Source: Micromonospora inositola (GTDB taxonomy: Bacteria; Actinomycetota; Actinomycetes; Mycobacteriales; Micromonosporaceae). Taken from it: a stretch of 64,000 nucleotides of DNA. The first letter of the stretch is position 1; every line of letters begins with the position of its first letter. This document shows, in pieces, positions 36,178-46,224 of the stretch. The DNA is taken from contig NZ_LT607754.1 in the NCBI RefSeq assembly GCF_900090285.1, forward strand, positions 434,001 through 498,000. The letters are read 5' to 3'. The position numbers and the translations under genes are program-made. The notes beneath the pieces are model-generated. The model did no database searches. It saw only the letters and a program-made list of their open reading frames with translations, and was not told where the DNA came from.

Positions 36178-38608
36178 CTGATCCCACATTTTGGTTCACG
36201 GACGTGGGCGTGTCGTACCCGGACGTGGCATCCCGAGCCACTCCCACCTGCGGGAAACCCTCCTGCGAAGCGCGTGGGGCGGGCACCGGCGGCGTCGGCG
36301 CCGGCGGGTTCGACCGCAGGCGCGGCAGGAGCGGCGACGGCGCGGGGCGGACCGGCGCGGGCGGCGGACCGGGGGGCAGCGGCGCGGGGCGCGCGCCGGG
36401 CGAGGTCGCCGCCTCCAGCATCGCCTCCAGGTGCTCGGCCGGCACCCCCCAGCCGAAGAGCGCCCCCTGGCCGAACCGGCAGCCCGCGGCGACCACCGCG
36501 GCCAGCTCGGTCGGGTTGGTGACGCCCTCGGCGATCACCTCGAGCCCGAGCTGGTGACCGAGGCGCATGACGATGTCGACCATCGGCGCGAACGCCGGCC
36601 CGTCCCGGCCGACCGGACGCACCGGCTCGTGCTCGGCGACCAGACTGTGGTCGATCTTGAGGATGTCGATCGGCAGCCGGCGCAGCTGCCCCAGCGAGGA
36701 GTAGCCGGCGCCGAAGTCGTCCAACGCGATCCGGACCCCGGTGAGCCGCAGCGCCGCCAGCCGCCGGATCAACTCGTCGAGATCGGTGGCGACGACGTGC
36801 TCGGTGACCTCCAGCACCAGCCGCTGCGGCGGCACGTGGTGGGCGCGCAGCGCGTCGGCGACCTGGACGACGTACTCCGGGGCGTGCAGCTCACGCGGGG
36901 AGACATTCACCGAGACCCAGACGTCGTGGCCGTCGGCCAACCAGCGGGAGAGCTGGTAGCAGGCCTGGTGCAGCACCCAGGCCCCGAGCTTGGCGATCAT
37001 CCCGCACTCCTCGGCGAGTGGGATGAACTCGTCCGGGCGGACGTTGCCCAGCTCCGGGTGGCGCCAGCGGAGCAGCGCCTCGGCGCCGACCGGACGCACC
37101 GAGGGCAGCGACGCCACCGGCTGGAACGCCAGCCGCAGCTCGTCGCGCTCGATCGCCCCGCGCAGCTCGTGCTCGAGCTTGGTACGCCGGCGCAGCAGCT
37201 GGTCGTACGCGGCGTCGTACCGCTCGATCCGGTTCTTGCCCCGCTGCTTGGCGTAGCGCAGGGCCAGGTCGGCGTTGCGCAGCAGCAGCTCCACGTCGGG
37301 CTCGCCGCAGTGCCCGGCCACCCCGATGCTGACCGAGAGGAAGACCGGCCCCTCGGGCTGGTCGTACGGGCGGCCCAGCACCCCGAGCAGCCGCTCGGCC
37401 ACCCGGTCCGCGTCGGTCGAGCCGTGCATCAGCACCGCGAACTCGTCGCCGCCCAGCCGGGCCGCCAGGTCGCCCGGGCGCAGGTTGCCGCGCAGCCGGC
37501 GGCCCACCTCGGCGAGCACCGCGTCGCCGACGTCGTGGCCGCGCATGTCGTTGATGTTCTTGAAGCCGTCCAGGTCGAGGCCGAGCAGCACGCAGGGCAC
37601 GTCGGCCTCGACGCAGCGCTGCAGCGCCCGCAGCAGCCCGCGCCGGTTGGCCAGGCCGGTCAGCGGGTCGGTGTGCGCCAGCTCGCGGAAGTGCGCCTCC
37701 CGCTCGGCCAGCCGGCCGGCGTAGCCGCGCACGTCGTTGAGGGCGAGGTACTGCCGGGCCACCAGCGCGAAGCCCTCCACGCTGCCGGCGACGATGCCGA
37801 ACACGTCGAACCGGCCGCCCTGGAAGAGGTGGAACATCGCCGAGGCGACCATGGCGAACATGGGCACGAAGGCGTACTCGCCGTCCCGGCGGATCAGGTC
37901 GACGTCCACCTGACCGGGCAGATCGGCCCGGTGCACCGCCACGACGGTGGCGAGCAGCCCCGCCGCCTGCACCGCCGCGCCGGTCAGCGCCATCGCCGGG
38001 CCGGCCTGGCAGAGCCCGGCGGCGAGGCCGAGCCCGCCGCAGCTCACCGCGGTGACACCGGCGCCGAGCAGGGCGAGCCGGCGCCGGGGCGGAGCAGCCC
38101 GCAGCAACATGATCATGGTCAGCCCGATGGTGAGCGCGGCGGTCACCGTGGCCAGCACGATCGGTACGCAGGCCGTCGGGGTGGCCGCACCGAGCAGCCG
38201 GGTCGGTTCGGCGAAGGCCACCCAGCCGACGAACCAGAGCGCGCTGGCCATGATCAGGCCGTCGAGGAGCAGCCGGGCGGTGGCGGGCCCGGCCGTGGCC
38301 GCCCCGGGCAGCCGGAGCAGGGCGGCGCCGAGGGCGAGCCCGCACAGCGCCGTGCCGACCGAGACCAGGATCGCGAAGTTGGTGCGCTGCCCCTGCTGGT
38401 GGGCCCAGTGCTCGCTGTGGGCGAGCGTGGCGCCGACCCCGACGACGAGGCTGAGCAGCGCGATCCCGGCCGCGGCGGCGAGCAGCACGTGGGCCTGGCG
38501 GTGTGGCCCGACCCGGCGGCGGGCCGACGCGGCCAGCAGTGCGGTGGCGACGGCCGCGACGAGCCCGCTCAGCACCGCGACGGCGACCATGCCCGGGGGG
38601 AAGTGCAC
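36146..38608 (-). CDS. membrane GGDEF-EAL protein 1 (c-di-GMP synthesis/degradation)
   Basis: 820 aa. About eight membrane helices (residues 7-285), a GGDEF domain with intact GGDEF at 396-400 and an RxxD inhibitory site just before it (RPGD), and an EAL domain with EALLRW starting at 510, DDFGAGYSS and a LKID motif, so both activities look possible. The Pro-rich tail after about 740 is disordered. GTG 38608 is chosen because CACAGT lies 7 nt upstream; the ATG at 38590 is the alternative. It is divergent from ilvD, and its last codons contain the ilvB promoter. Confidence 0.92.
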   Translation of the reverse strand: MHFPPGMVAVAVLSGLVAAVATALLAASARRRVGPHRQAHVLLAAAAGIALLSLVVGVGATLAHSEHWAHQQGQRTNFAILVSVGTALCGLALGAALLRLPGAATAGPATARLLLDGLIMASALWFVGWVAFAEPTRLLGAATPTACVPIVLATVTAALTIGLTMIMLLRAAPPRRRLALLGAGVTAVSCGGLGLAAGLCQAGPAMALTGAAVQAAGLLATVVAVHRADLPGQVDVDLIRRDGEYAFVPMFAMVASAMFHLFQGGRFDVFGIVAGSVEGFALVARQYLALNDVRGYAGRLAEREAHFRELAHTDPLTGLANRRGLLRALQRCVEADVPCVLLGLDLDGFKNINDMRGHDVGDAVLAEVGRRLRGNLRPGDLAARLGGDEFAVLMHGSTDADRVAERLLGVLGRPYDQPEGPVFLSVSIGVAGHCGEPDVELLLRNADLALRYAKQRGKNRIERYDAAYDQLLRRRTKLEHELRGAIERDELRLAFQPVASLPSVRPVGAEALLRWRHPELGNVRPDEFIPLAEECGMIAKLGAWVLHQACYQLSRWLADGHDVWVSVNVSPRELHAPEYVVQVADALRAHHVPPQRLVLEVTEHVVATDLDELIRRLAALRLTGVRIALDDFGAGYSSLGQLRRLPIDILKIDHSLVAEHEPVRPVGRDGPAFAPMVDIVMRLGHQLGLEVIAEGVTNPTELAAVVAAGCRFGQGALFGWGVPAEHLEAMLEAATSPGARPAPLPPGPPPAPVRPAPSPLLPRLRSNPPAPTPPVPAPRASQEGFPQVGVARDATSGYDTPTSVNQNVGSVDSSREMRQA

Positions 38609-38719
38609 GACATCAACTGTGCCGGACGGGCGCGCTCCGTGGGGCACCGGGTGTGCAACTGTTGGGACACGCCACGCGCGCCCGGGGGTCGCCGCCAGTC
38701 CAGTGTCAGACTGGTAGGC

Positions 38720-40567
38720 ATGCCTGAGCTGCGGTCGAGGACCTCCACCCACGGTCGGACGATGGCCGGTGCCCGGGCCCTGTGGCGGGCCACCGGGATG
38801 ACCGACGACGACTTCGGCAAGCCGATCGTCGCCATCGCCAACAGTTTCACCCAGTTCGTGCCCGGTCACGTACACCTCAAGGACCTCGGCGGCCTGGTCG
38901 CCGACGCGGTGGCCGAGGCCGGCGGCGTGGGCCGGGAGTTCAACACCATCGCGGTGGACGACGGCATCGCCATGGGCCACGGCGGCATGCTCTATTCGCT
39001 GCCCAGCCGGGAGCTGATCGCCGACGCGGTGGAGTACATGGTCAACGCGCACTGCGCGGACGCCCTGGTCTGCATCTCCAACTGCGACAAGATCACCCCG
39101 GGGATGCTGCTCGCCGCGCTGCGGCTGAACATCCCGACCGTCTTCGTCTCCGGCGGCCCGATGGAGGCCGGCAAGACGGTGGCGATCGAGGGGATCGTGC
39201 ATTCCAAGATCGACCTGATCGACGCGATGATCGCGTCCTCCAACGAGGCGGTCACCGACGACCAGCTCGGCGAGATCGAGCGCTCGGCCTGCCCGACCTG
39301 CGGATCCTGCTCCGGCATGTTCACCGCCAACTCGATGAACTGCCTGACCGAGGCGATCGGCCTGGCCCTGCCCGGCAACGGGTCGACGCTGGCCACCCAC
39401 GCCGCCCGCCGGTCGCTCTTCGTCGAGGCCGGCCGCACCGTCGTGGAGATCGCCAAGCGCTGGTACGACGGCGACGACGCCTCGGTGCTGCCCCGCGCCA
39501 TCGCCAGCCGGAGCGCCTTCGAGAACGCGGTCGCCCTGGACGTGGCCATGGGCGGGTCGACCAACACGATCCTGCACCTGCTCGCCGCCGCCCGGGAGGC
39601 CGAGCTGGACTTCGACGTGGCCGCCATCGACGCCATCTCCCGCCGGGTGCCCTGCCTGGCCAAGGTGGCGCCGAACTCCCCGCAGTTCCACATGGAGGAC
39701 GTGCACCGGGCCGGCGGCATCCCGGCCATCCTCGGCGAGCTGGAGCGCGCGGGCCTGCTCAACCGGGACGTGCACGCGGTCCACTCCCCCTCGCTCGCGC
39801 AGTGGCTCACGGACTGGGACGTCCGGGGCGGGTCGCCGAAGCCGGAGGCGGTCGAGCTGTTCCACGCCGCCCCGGGCGGGGTGCGCACCACCGAGCCGTT
39901 CTCCACCACCAACCGCTGGTCGTCTCTCGACACGGACGCGGCCGGCGGGTGCGTGCGGGACCGGGAGCACGCGTACTCCGCCGACGGCGGGCTGGCCATC
40001 CTGCACGGCAACCTGGCCCCGGACGGCTGCGTGGTGAAGACCGCGGGCGTGCCCGAGGAGTGCCTGACGTTCCGCGGCCCGGCGAAGGTCTACGAGTCGC
40101 AGGACGACGCGGTGTCGGCGATCCTGGCCAAGCAGGTGGTCGCCGGCGACGTGGTGGTGATCCGGTACGAGGGCCCGAAGGGCGGCCCCGGCATGCAGGA
40201 GATGCTCTACCCCACCTCGTTCCTCAAGGGTCGGGGGCTGGGCCGGTCCTGCGCGCTGCTCACCGACGGCCGGTTCTCCGGCGGCACCTCCGGGCTGTCG
40301 ATCGGGCACGTCTCCCCGGAGGCGGCGTCGGGCGGGCTGATCGCGCTGGTCCGCGAGGGCGACGAGATCGTCATCGACATCCCCGGCCGGTCGATCGAGC
40401 TCAACGTGCCGGACGACGTGCTCCAGGCCCGCCGGGTCGCCGAGGAGAAGCGGGACCGCCCGTACACCCCGACCGACCGGCAGCGGCCGGTGTCGGCGGC
40501 GCTGCGCGCGTACGCCTCGATGGCCACCTCGGCCAGCGACGGCGCCTACCGCCGCGTGCCGGAGTGA
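38720..40567 (+). CDS. ilvD: dihydroxy-acid dehydratase
   Basis: 615 aa, full length. Fe-S ligands in [10 protein letters not shown] and [21 protein letters not shown]-terminal motifs [16 protein letters not shown] and [13 protein letters not shown] are present. Dehydrates dihydroxy acids of the Val/Ile pathway. CAGACT lies 7 nt before the ATG, so it is likely leaderless; the five bases CCAGT and ACTGG around the -10 box form a small inverted repeat. Separate from the ilvBNC operon and divergent from the GGDEF-EAL gene. Confidence 0.97.
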   Translation: MPELRSRTSTHGRTMAGARALWRATGMTDDDFGKPIVAIANSFTQFVPGHVHLKDLGGLVADAVAEAGGVGREFNTIAVDDGIAMGHGGMLYSLPSRELIADAVEYMVNAHCADALVCISNCDKITPGMLLAALRLNIPTVFVSGGPMEAGKTVAIEGIVHSKIDLIDAMIASSNEAVTDDQLGEIERSACPTCGSCSGMFTANSMNCLTEAIGLALPGNGSTLATHAARRSLFVEAGRTVVEIAKRWYDGDDASVLPRAIASRSAFENAVALDVAMGGSTNTILHLLAAAREAELDFDVAAIDAISRRVPCLAKVAPNSPQFHMEDVHRAGGIPAILGELERAGLLNRDVHAVHSPSLAQWLTDWDVRGGSPKPEAVELFHAAPGGVRTTEPFSTTNRWSSLDTDAAGGCVRDREHAYSADGGLAILHGNLAPDGCVVKTAGVPEECLTFRGPAKVYESQDDAVSAILAKQVVAGDVVVIRYEGPKGGPGMQEMLYPTSFLKGRGLGRSCALLTDGRFSGGTSGLSIGHVSPEAASGGLIALVREGDEIVIDIPGRSIELNVPDDVLQARRVAEEKRDRPYTPTDRQRPVSAALRAYASMATSASDGAYRRVPE

Positions 40568-40698
40568 GCGGTCCGGGTCCGGGCTGACGCGGGAGCGTAG
40601 CCCGCAGCCCGCCCGTTCCGGTCACGCCATTCTCCGCGGCCGACAAGGCCCCCACGGGTCGCCCGGGACGGGTAGCGTCCGGCGCCGGGGAGGCGATC

Positions 40699-41409
40699 AT
40701 GAGCTACGCACGACTGATCCGACCGGTCATCGACCGGGTGTACGTGAGCGCGCGCTGGGCGGCCCGGCCGCGGATGGAGGCGTTCTACGCCGACCGGGGT
40801 GCCGGCCTCGGCTTCGAATACAGCTTCTTCTCCGGGGTGCTGGCCCGGCCGATGCCGGCGGAGGCGCTGGCCGACGCCCTGGTCTACACGGACGGGGACA
40901 TGACCGCCGAGCTGGCCCAGGGCGTGGTCGTCATCGACGAGGACGGCGCCTGGCGGCTGACCGAACGGGGCCGGGAGCTGGCGCTCTTCGCGCAGCGGGC
41001 GACCGCCGAGGCCGCCGCGGAACGCTGGAGTTCCGGGCCGAGCATGCTTCCCGGGCTGTCGTCGGCGCCCCGGCTGGCGGACCTGGTCGGCCGGGTGCTG
41101 GAGGCCGGGTTGGCCACCGGCGGGCCGGCGTTCCGGGCGATGACCCCGGTTTACGAGCCGGACGACGCCTCGCCGGCCATGCGGCTGGTCACCCGGCTCG
41201 GCGCGCTGCGCCACCACCGGGCGGACGCGCACCGGGCCGCGTGGCGTGCCGCCGGGCTGACCGTCGAGCAGATCCGGGCGCTGCCGGACGGGCCGCAGCG
41301 CCAGACGATCGAGGCCGAGACCGACCGCCTCGACGAGCCGGCCTACGCCGTGCTCAACGTCGACGAGCGGTGGGAACTCCTCGCCGCCCTGGGCGCGCTG
41401 CCGAGCTGA
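40699..41409 (+). CDS. winged-helix-like protein (SCO6745-type)
   Basis: 236 aa. Reads [21 protein letters not shown] and then LTERGRELALFAQRATAEAA, a MarR-like winged-helix pattern in the first half, with a helical second half (LGALRHHRADAHRAAW, DGPQRQTIEAETDRLDEPAY). It resembles the actinobacterial family typified by SCO6745, which has no proven function. GGAGG lies 6 nt before the ATG. It may be a regulator or a diverged enzyme. Confidence 0.72.
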   Translation: MSYARLIRPVIDRVYVSARWAARPRMEAFYADRGAGLGFEYSFFSGVLARPMPAEALADALVYTDGDMTAELAQGVVVIDEDGAWRLTERGRELALFAQRATAEAAAERWSSGPSMLPGLSSAPRLADLVGRVLEAGLATGGPAFRAMTPVYEPDDASPAMRLVTRLGALRHHRADAHRAAWRAAGLTVEQIRALPDGPQRQTIEAETDRLDEPAYAVLNVDERWELLAALGALPS

Positions 41410-41488
41410 CGACCCCTGCCGTCCGGATCATCGGCGGGGCACCAGCCCGCCGACGGCGTCCCCGACCGGGAGGGACCGGCCGGCCGGG

Positions 41489-43228
41489 TCAGACGGTGGC
41501 GGCTGCCGCGGGGGCACCGACATCGGCTGCGCCCAGCGCGATCGTGCGGGCGTGGCGGATCGCGGCCGGGGTGTCCGGGAAGACCAGCCCCTCGCGACGC
41601 AGCTCGTCGGCGACCCCGAGGGTGCTGAGGACCTGCTCGTGGCCGGGGGTGATGCCGGAGAGCAGGACGGTGATACCGCGTCCCCGCAGCCGGCGGATCG
41701 CGTCGCCGAGGACGTGCGCCCCGGTGGCGTCCATCGTCGTCACCCGGGACATCCGCAGGACGACCACCCGGACGTCGGCGACCTCGGAGAGCTCCAGCAG
41801 AAAGGTGTGCGCGGCGGCGAAGAAGAGCGGCCCGTCCAGCCGGTAGGCCACGATGTGCTCGGCCAGCAGCGCGTGCTCCTCGGCGCGGTGCTCGCCGGGG
41901 TCGAGGGGGACCTGTTCCAGCCGGGCGCTGCGGGCGACCGCGCGCAGCGCGAGGACGACGGCGACGGCCAGACCGACGGCCACCGCGGTCACCAGATCCC
42001 AGATCACGGTGACGGCGAAGGTGAGCACCAGCACGACCGCGTCGCCGCGGGTCGCCCGGGCGAGCGCCCAGAGGGATCCGGCCTCGACCATCCGCACGGT
42101 GGTGGCCAGCAGCACGCCGGCCAGCGCGGCGAGGGGAATCCGGCCGACCAGCGGCGCGGCGGCCAGCACGATCGCGGCGAGGGCGAGGGCGTGGGTGAGG
42201 GCGGCCAGCTTCGAGGCCGCCCCGGCGCGGACGTTCACCGCCGTGCGGGCGATGGCGGCGGTCGCCGGGATGCCGCCGAAGAGCGGGGAGGCGAGGTTGG
42301 CCAGGCCCTGGCCGAATAGTTCCCGCTCCGGGTCGTGCCGCTGGCCGACCGTCATCCCGTCGGCGACGGTGGCCGACAGCAGGCTCTCCAGCGCGGCGAG
42401 GGCGGCCACCGCGAGCGCGCTGGGCAGCAGCACGCCCACCGCGTCGAGGTCGAGGAACCCCAGCGACGGCGCGGGCAGGCCCTGCGGGAGCGCGCCGATC
42501 CGGACCAGGTCGACCGGGGCGAGCTCGGCGAGGACGGTCGCGGCGGCCACGCCGAGCAGCGAGAACGGCAGCCGGGGCCGCCACCGGGCGCCGAGCAGCA
42601 TCAGCGCCGCGACGGCGAGGGCCACCGCCAGGGCCGCCGGCTTCGGGTGAACGACGAACCGGGTGACCGCGTCGGCGGCCACCGCCCAGACCTTCTCGCC
42701 GTGGGCGTCGGTCACGCCCAGCGCGGCGGGCACCTGTTGCAGGGCGATCACCACCGCGATGCCGGCTGTGAAGCCCTCGATCACCGGGGTGGGCAGGTAG
42801 CGGACGTACCGGCCGAGGCGGGCCAGAGCGAGGGCGATCAGCACCAGCCCGGCCATCGCCCCGACCATGAGCACCCCGGTGGGGCCGAAGCGCTGCACCA
42901 CCGGGACCAGCACCACCGTCATCGCCCCGGTGGGGCCGGAGACCTGGAGGTTGGAGCCCCCGAAGACGGCGGCCACGGCGCCGGCAACCACGGCGGTGAC
43001 CAGCCCCGCCTGGGCGCCCAGTCCGGAGGTGACGCCGAACGCCAGGGCCAGCGGCAGCGCCACCACCGCCACGGTCAGCCCGGCCAGCAGGTCCTGCCGG
43101 GGCGAGCGGCGGACCGCCGCCCAATCGGCCCGCGCGGGAAGCAGTCCGAGCACCCGGTCCCGGACGAAATCAGCGACAGCTCGCCCGGTGGCCTGCCGCG
43201 TCACTTGGCCCACGGCCGGTCCGCTCAC
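41489..43228 (-). CDS. SulP-family anion permease with STAS domain
   Basis: 579 aa. About twelve to fourteen membrane segments from residue 48 to about 430, with SGPTGAMTVVLVP and the family hallmark FGGIPATAAIARTAVN; then a C-terminal STAS domain (about 445-550). Family substrates include sulfate, bicarbonate and dicarboxylates; specificity cannot be read. Its GTG overlaps the stop of an ArsR regulator (GTGA), so the regulator and transporter form one operon. Confidence 0.93.
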   Translation of the reverse strand: MSGPAVGQVTRQATGRAVADFVRDRVLGLLPARADWAAVRRSPRQDLLAGLTVAVVALPLALAFGVTSGLGAQAGLVTAVVAGAVAAVFGGSNLQVSGPTGAMTVVLVPVVQRFGPTGVLMVGAMAGLVLIALALARLGRYVRYLPTPVIEGFTAGIAVVIALQQVPAALGVTDAHGEKVWAVAADAVTRFVVHPKPAALAVALAVAALMLLGARWRPRLPFSLLGVAAATVLAELAPVDLVRIGALPQGLPAPSLGFLDLDAVGVLLPSALAVAALAALESLLSATVADGMTVGQRHDPERELFGQGLANLASPLFGGIPATAAIARTAVNVRAGAASKLAALTHALALAAIVLAAAPLVGRIPLAALAGVLLATTVRMVEAGSLWALARATRGDAVVLVLTFAVTVIWDLVTAVAVGLAVAVVLALRAVARSARLEQVPLDPGEHRAEEHALLAEHIVAYRLDGPLFFAAAHTFLLELSEVADVRVVVLRMSRVTTMDATGAHVLGDAIRRLRGRGITVLLSGITPGHEQVLSTLGVADELRREGLVFPDTPAAIRHARTIALGAADVGAPAAAATV

Positions 43229-43563
43229 CGGTCCCCTCCCGAGGCGCGCAGCTCGTCGAGGAGGCCGTCCCGGTCGGTGAGAACCGCGCCGAGGATGCGC
43301 CGCCCGGCGGCCAGCAGGTCGGCCACGTCGGGGGTGCTGAGCGCATACATGACCAGCGGGCCATCGCGGTGGGAGGTGACCATCCCGGCGCGGCGCAGCA
43401 CGGCGAGCTGCTGGGAGAGGTTGGACGCCTCGACGTCGATCGCCGCGAGCAGGTCCCGGACCGGCTTGGGCCCGTCCTGGAGCAGTTCGAGCACCCGGAT
43501 CCGGACCGGATGCCCGAGGGTGCGGAACAGTTCCGCCTTCGCCTGGTACAGCGGTACCGACAT
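43225..43563 (-). CDS. ArsR-family transcriptional regulator
   Basis: 112 aa. Winged helix with LFRTLGHPVRIRVLELLQDG and the recognition helix region EASNLSQQLAVLRRAGMV. There is no cysteine in the protein, so the usual thiol or metal-thiolate sensing of ArsR/SmtB is excluded. ATG 43563 has GGGGAGG upstream; longer starts are not needed. A 20-bp palindrome overlaps its promoter, suggesting autoregulation together with the coupled SulP gene. Confidence 0.92.
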   Translation of the reverse strand: MSVPLYQAKAELFRTLGHPVRIRVLELLQDGPKPVRDLLAAIDVEASNLSQQLAVLRRAGMVTSHRDGPLVMYALSTPDVADLLAAGRRILGAVLTDRDGLLDELRASGGDR

Positions 43564-43588
43564 GAGAACCTCCCCGAAGACCCTGAAG

Positions 43589-43616
43589 ACTTTAGCACTT
43601 GCAGAATTCTTCAAGT
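43589..43616 (-). promoter_or_regulatory. arsR-sulP promoter and operator
   Basis: The minus strand carries TAAAGT, a perfect -10 box, at 43594-43589. Just upstream is a 20-bp palindrome (43597-43616) centred on GAATTC with arms ACTTG and CAAGT and only one mismatched pair. Its position over the -35 region suits repression by the ArsR protein. Confidence 0.6.
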
Positions 43617-43692
43617 CCGTCCAGTGGCGTCGCGGCGGAGGGGCCGCTCCGACCCGGGGCGGCGTGTCGGGGCCGGGGAAGACTATGCGTGA

Positions 43693-46158
43693 TCAGCCCG
43701 CTTGCGAGACGCGGCCGGTGATGTCGTTGACGCAGCGCAGCACCGGGCGGGCGGTCAGCGCCGCCGGGTCCAGCGGCGCGTCGGCCCGCACGGTGAAGGT
43801 CGCGGACTCTCCCGGCAGCAGGGTGACCAGCGCCTGGTCCACCTGCGCGGACGGGTCCAGCCGGTCCGGGAAGAGGGCCAGGTCGCGCAGCATCGTACTG
43901 GCGGTCACCCGGACCCGCTGGCCGTCATCAACCGGCTCGACCAGCGCGTCCAGCTCCGCCGCCGGCCACTGCACCTCCCGGTCCTCGGCGAAGAACCACA
44001 GCGTCCGCTCCGCCGGGTCGCCGGCGTCGGCGACCAGCAGCTCGCGCCGGGCGTCGTCCGGCCGCGCCAGCTCCGCCGGCAGCGCCAGCACCACCGAGCC
44101 GTACGCGGGGACGTCCAGCTCAACCGAGTTCTTGGCCCTCGGCTCCCCGGCCAGGGTGAGCCGGGTGACCGTGGCCGGCGCGCGCCACGCAGCGCCGGTC
44201 TCGTTCACCGCCACCAGGGCCAGTCCGCCGTCCCGCGGCTGCACGGTCAACAGCCGGTCGGCGTACGCCCGGCGCAACGCGTACCAGAGCGGCTTGCGCC
44301 GGCCGTCGCCGTCCACGGCCGCCCACGAGGTGACCGGCCAGCAGTCGTTGAGCTGCCAGACGATGGTGCCCATGCAGACGGGCCGGTGCGACCGGAAGTG
44401 CTCCACCCCGAGCTGGATGGCCCGGGCCTGGTTCAGCTGGGTCAGGTAGTGCCAGTCGTCGAAGTCGGCGGGCGCCGGCAGGTGAGCGTCCAGCCCGCGC
44501 TGAAGCTTGAGGTCACCGTCGATCGCCTTCTGGTGGTGCGCCATGCCCGGCGAGTCGTGGGCGAGGGGCTCGTCGGAGATGGACCGGCGCAGCGTCGCGT
44601 ACGCCGGGGGCGCCTGGTAGCCGAACTCGGCGACGAAGCGCGGCAGGTACTCCCGGTACTTCGGGTAGTCGTCGGTGTTCCAGACGTCCCAGATGTGCGT
44701 GGTGCCGTGCGCCGGGTCGTTCGGGTGCACCTCCTCGCTGCCCGACCAGGGGCTGCCCGGCCAGTACGGCCGGGTCGGGTCCAGCTCGCCGACGATCCGG
44801 GGCAGCAGCTCCAGGTAGTAGCCGCGCCCCCAGGTGCGGCCGGCGAGGGGCTCCTGCCAGTCCCAGTCGTGCCAGCCCCAGATGTTCTCGTTGTTGCCCG
44901 TCCAGAGCACCAGCGACGGGTGGGCGGCCAGCCGGGTCACCTGCTCGACCGCCTCCGCCTCGATCTCCGAGCGGAACGGCTCCTCCTCCGGGTACGCGGC
45001 GCAGGCGAAGAGGAAGTCCTGCTGCACCAGCAGGCCGAGGGAGTCGGCCAGCTCGTAGAAGTCCGCCGACTCGTACCGGCCGCCGCCCCAGACTCGGAGC
45101 ATGTTGATGTTCGCCCCGGCGGCCTGGTCGAACCGTTCGGCCAGCCGCTGCCGGGTCACCCGGTTCGGGAAGGCGTCGTCGGGGATCCAGTTGACCCCGC
45201 GGACGAAGACCGGCACGTCGTTGACGTGCAGGGCGAACGCCGAGCCGTGCGCGTCGGGGGCGGTGTCGAGGCGTACCGAGCGGAATCCGATCCGGCGGGA
45301 CCACGCGTCCAGCGCCCGGCCGTCCTCCGCGCAGAGGGTTACGTCGAGGGGGTAGAGCGGCTGCTCGCCGTACCCCCGGGGCCACCACCGCGCGGGATCG
45401 CGGACCGTGAGGGTCAGCACGGCCGCGCGCTCCCCCGCCGGGATGGTCGCCTCGCCGGCCGCGTCGGCGACCGTGGCGCGGACGGTGACCGGCGCCTCGG
45501 TCCCCCGCTCGACCTCGACGTGCAGCTCCACCCGGCCGGTGCCGTCGGCGACGGTGACCAGCGGCCGGACGGTGCCGAGCCGGGCGGTGGACCAGGCGTG
45601 CAGCCCGATCTCCTGCCAGATGCCCGCCGTCACCACGGTGGGACCCCAGTCCCAGCCGAAGTTGCACGCCGTCTTACGGATGAAGTTGAACGGCTCCGGG
45701 TAGGCGTTCGGCCGGTCACCGAGCCGGTCCCGGTGCGCCTCCGCGTAGCGGTACGCAGAGTCGAAGCGGACGGTCAGCGTGTTCTGGCCGGACCGCAGCA
45801 ACGACCGGACACCGAACCGGTGACCACGGTGCATGTTCTCGGTGCGGCCGACCTCGGCGCCGTTGAGGGTGACCGTGGCGACGGTGTCCAGCCCGGCGCA
45901 GACCAGGTCCACCCGGTCGTCGCCGCCGGGCTGCCAGGCGAAGGTCGTCTCGTAGACCCAGTCGGTGCGCCCGATCCAGGCCAGTCCGGTCTCGTTGTCG
46001 TCGAGATAGGGGTCGGGAATGAGGCCGGCGGCGAGCAGGTCGGTGTGCACGCAGCCCGGCACGGTGGCCGGCACCGCCTGGTCGGCGATCTCCGGCGGCA
46101 CCTGCGGACCGGATACGGCCCGCAGCACCCAGCCCTCGCGCAGCACTTGACGGCTCAC
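43693..46158 (-). CDS. beta-mannosidase (GH2)
   Basis: 821 aa. Order of domains as in family GH2 mannosidases: sugar-binding jelly roll, immunoglobulin-like domain, TIM barrel and C-terminal beta domains. Acid/base Glu in WTGNNENIWGW and nucleophile Glu in VAEFGYQAPP. Motif NFGWDWGP near residue 165 is typical of beta-mannosidases. No signal peptide, so it cleaves imported manno-oligosaccharides in the cytoplasm. GTG 46158 is taken as start; weak ribosome-binding site. No sugar transporter is adjacent. Confidence 0.92.
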   Translation of the reverse strand: MSRQVLREGWVLRAVSGPQVPPEIADQAVPATVPGCVHTDLLAAGLIPDPYLDDNETGLAWIGRTDWVYETTFAWQPGGDDRVDLVCAGLDTVATVTLNGAEVGRTENMHRGHRFGVRSLLRSGQNTLTVRFDSAYRYAEAHRDRLGDRPNAYPEPFNFIRKTACNFGWDWGPTVVTAGIWQEIGLHAWSTARLGTVRPLVTVADGTGRVELHVEVERGTEAPVTVRATVADAAGEATIPAGERAAVLTLTVRDPARWWPRGYGEQPLYPLDVTLCAEDGRALDAWSRRIGFRSVRLDTAPDAHGSAFALHVNDVPVFVRGVNWIPDDAFPNRVTRQRLAERFDQAAGANINMLRVWGGGRYESADFYELADSLGLLVQQDFLFACAAYPEEEPFRSEIEAEAVEQVTRLAAHPSLVLWTGNNENIWGWHDWDWQEPLAGRTWGRGYYLELLPRIVGELDPTRPYWPGSPWSGSEEVHPNDPAHGTTHIWDVWNTDDYPKYREYLPRFVAEFGYQAPPAYATLRRSISDEPLAHDSPGMAHHQKAIDGDLKLQRGLDAHLPAPADFDDWHYLTQLNQARAIQLGVEHFRSHRPVCMGTIVWQLNDCWPVTSWAAVDGDGRRKPLWYALRRAYADRLLTVQPRDGGLALVAVNETGAAWRAPATVTRLTLAGEPRAKNSVELDVPAYGSVVLALPAELARPDDARRELLVADAGDPAERTLWFFAEDREVQWPAAELDALVEPVDDGQRVRVTASTMLRDLALFPDRLDPSAQVDQALVTLLPGESATFTVRADAPLDPAALTARPVLRCVNDITGRVSQAG

Positions 46159-46224
46159 GACTTCACCACGCCTTCCATGATCCCGCGAACGATGGCGCCC
46201 ACGGCACTTCCTGAACAAGCCGGC

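Noticed and set aside
36204..36557. Plus-strand ORF of 117 codons next to ilvB
   Set aside because: Antisense to the Pro-rich tail and EAL end of the GGDEF-EAL gene; composition and lack of a start signal mark it as a shadow.
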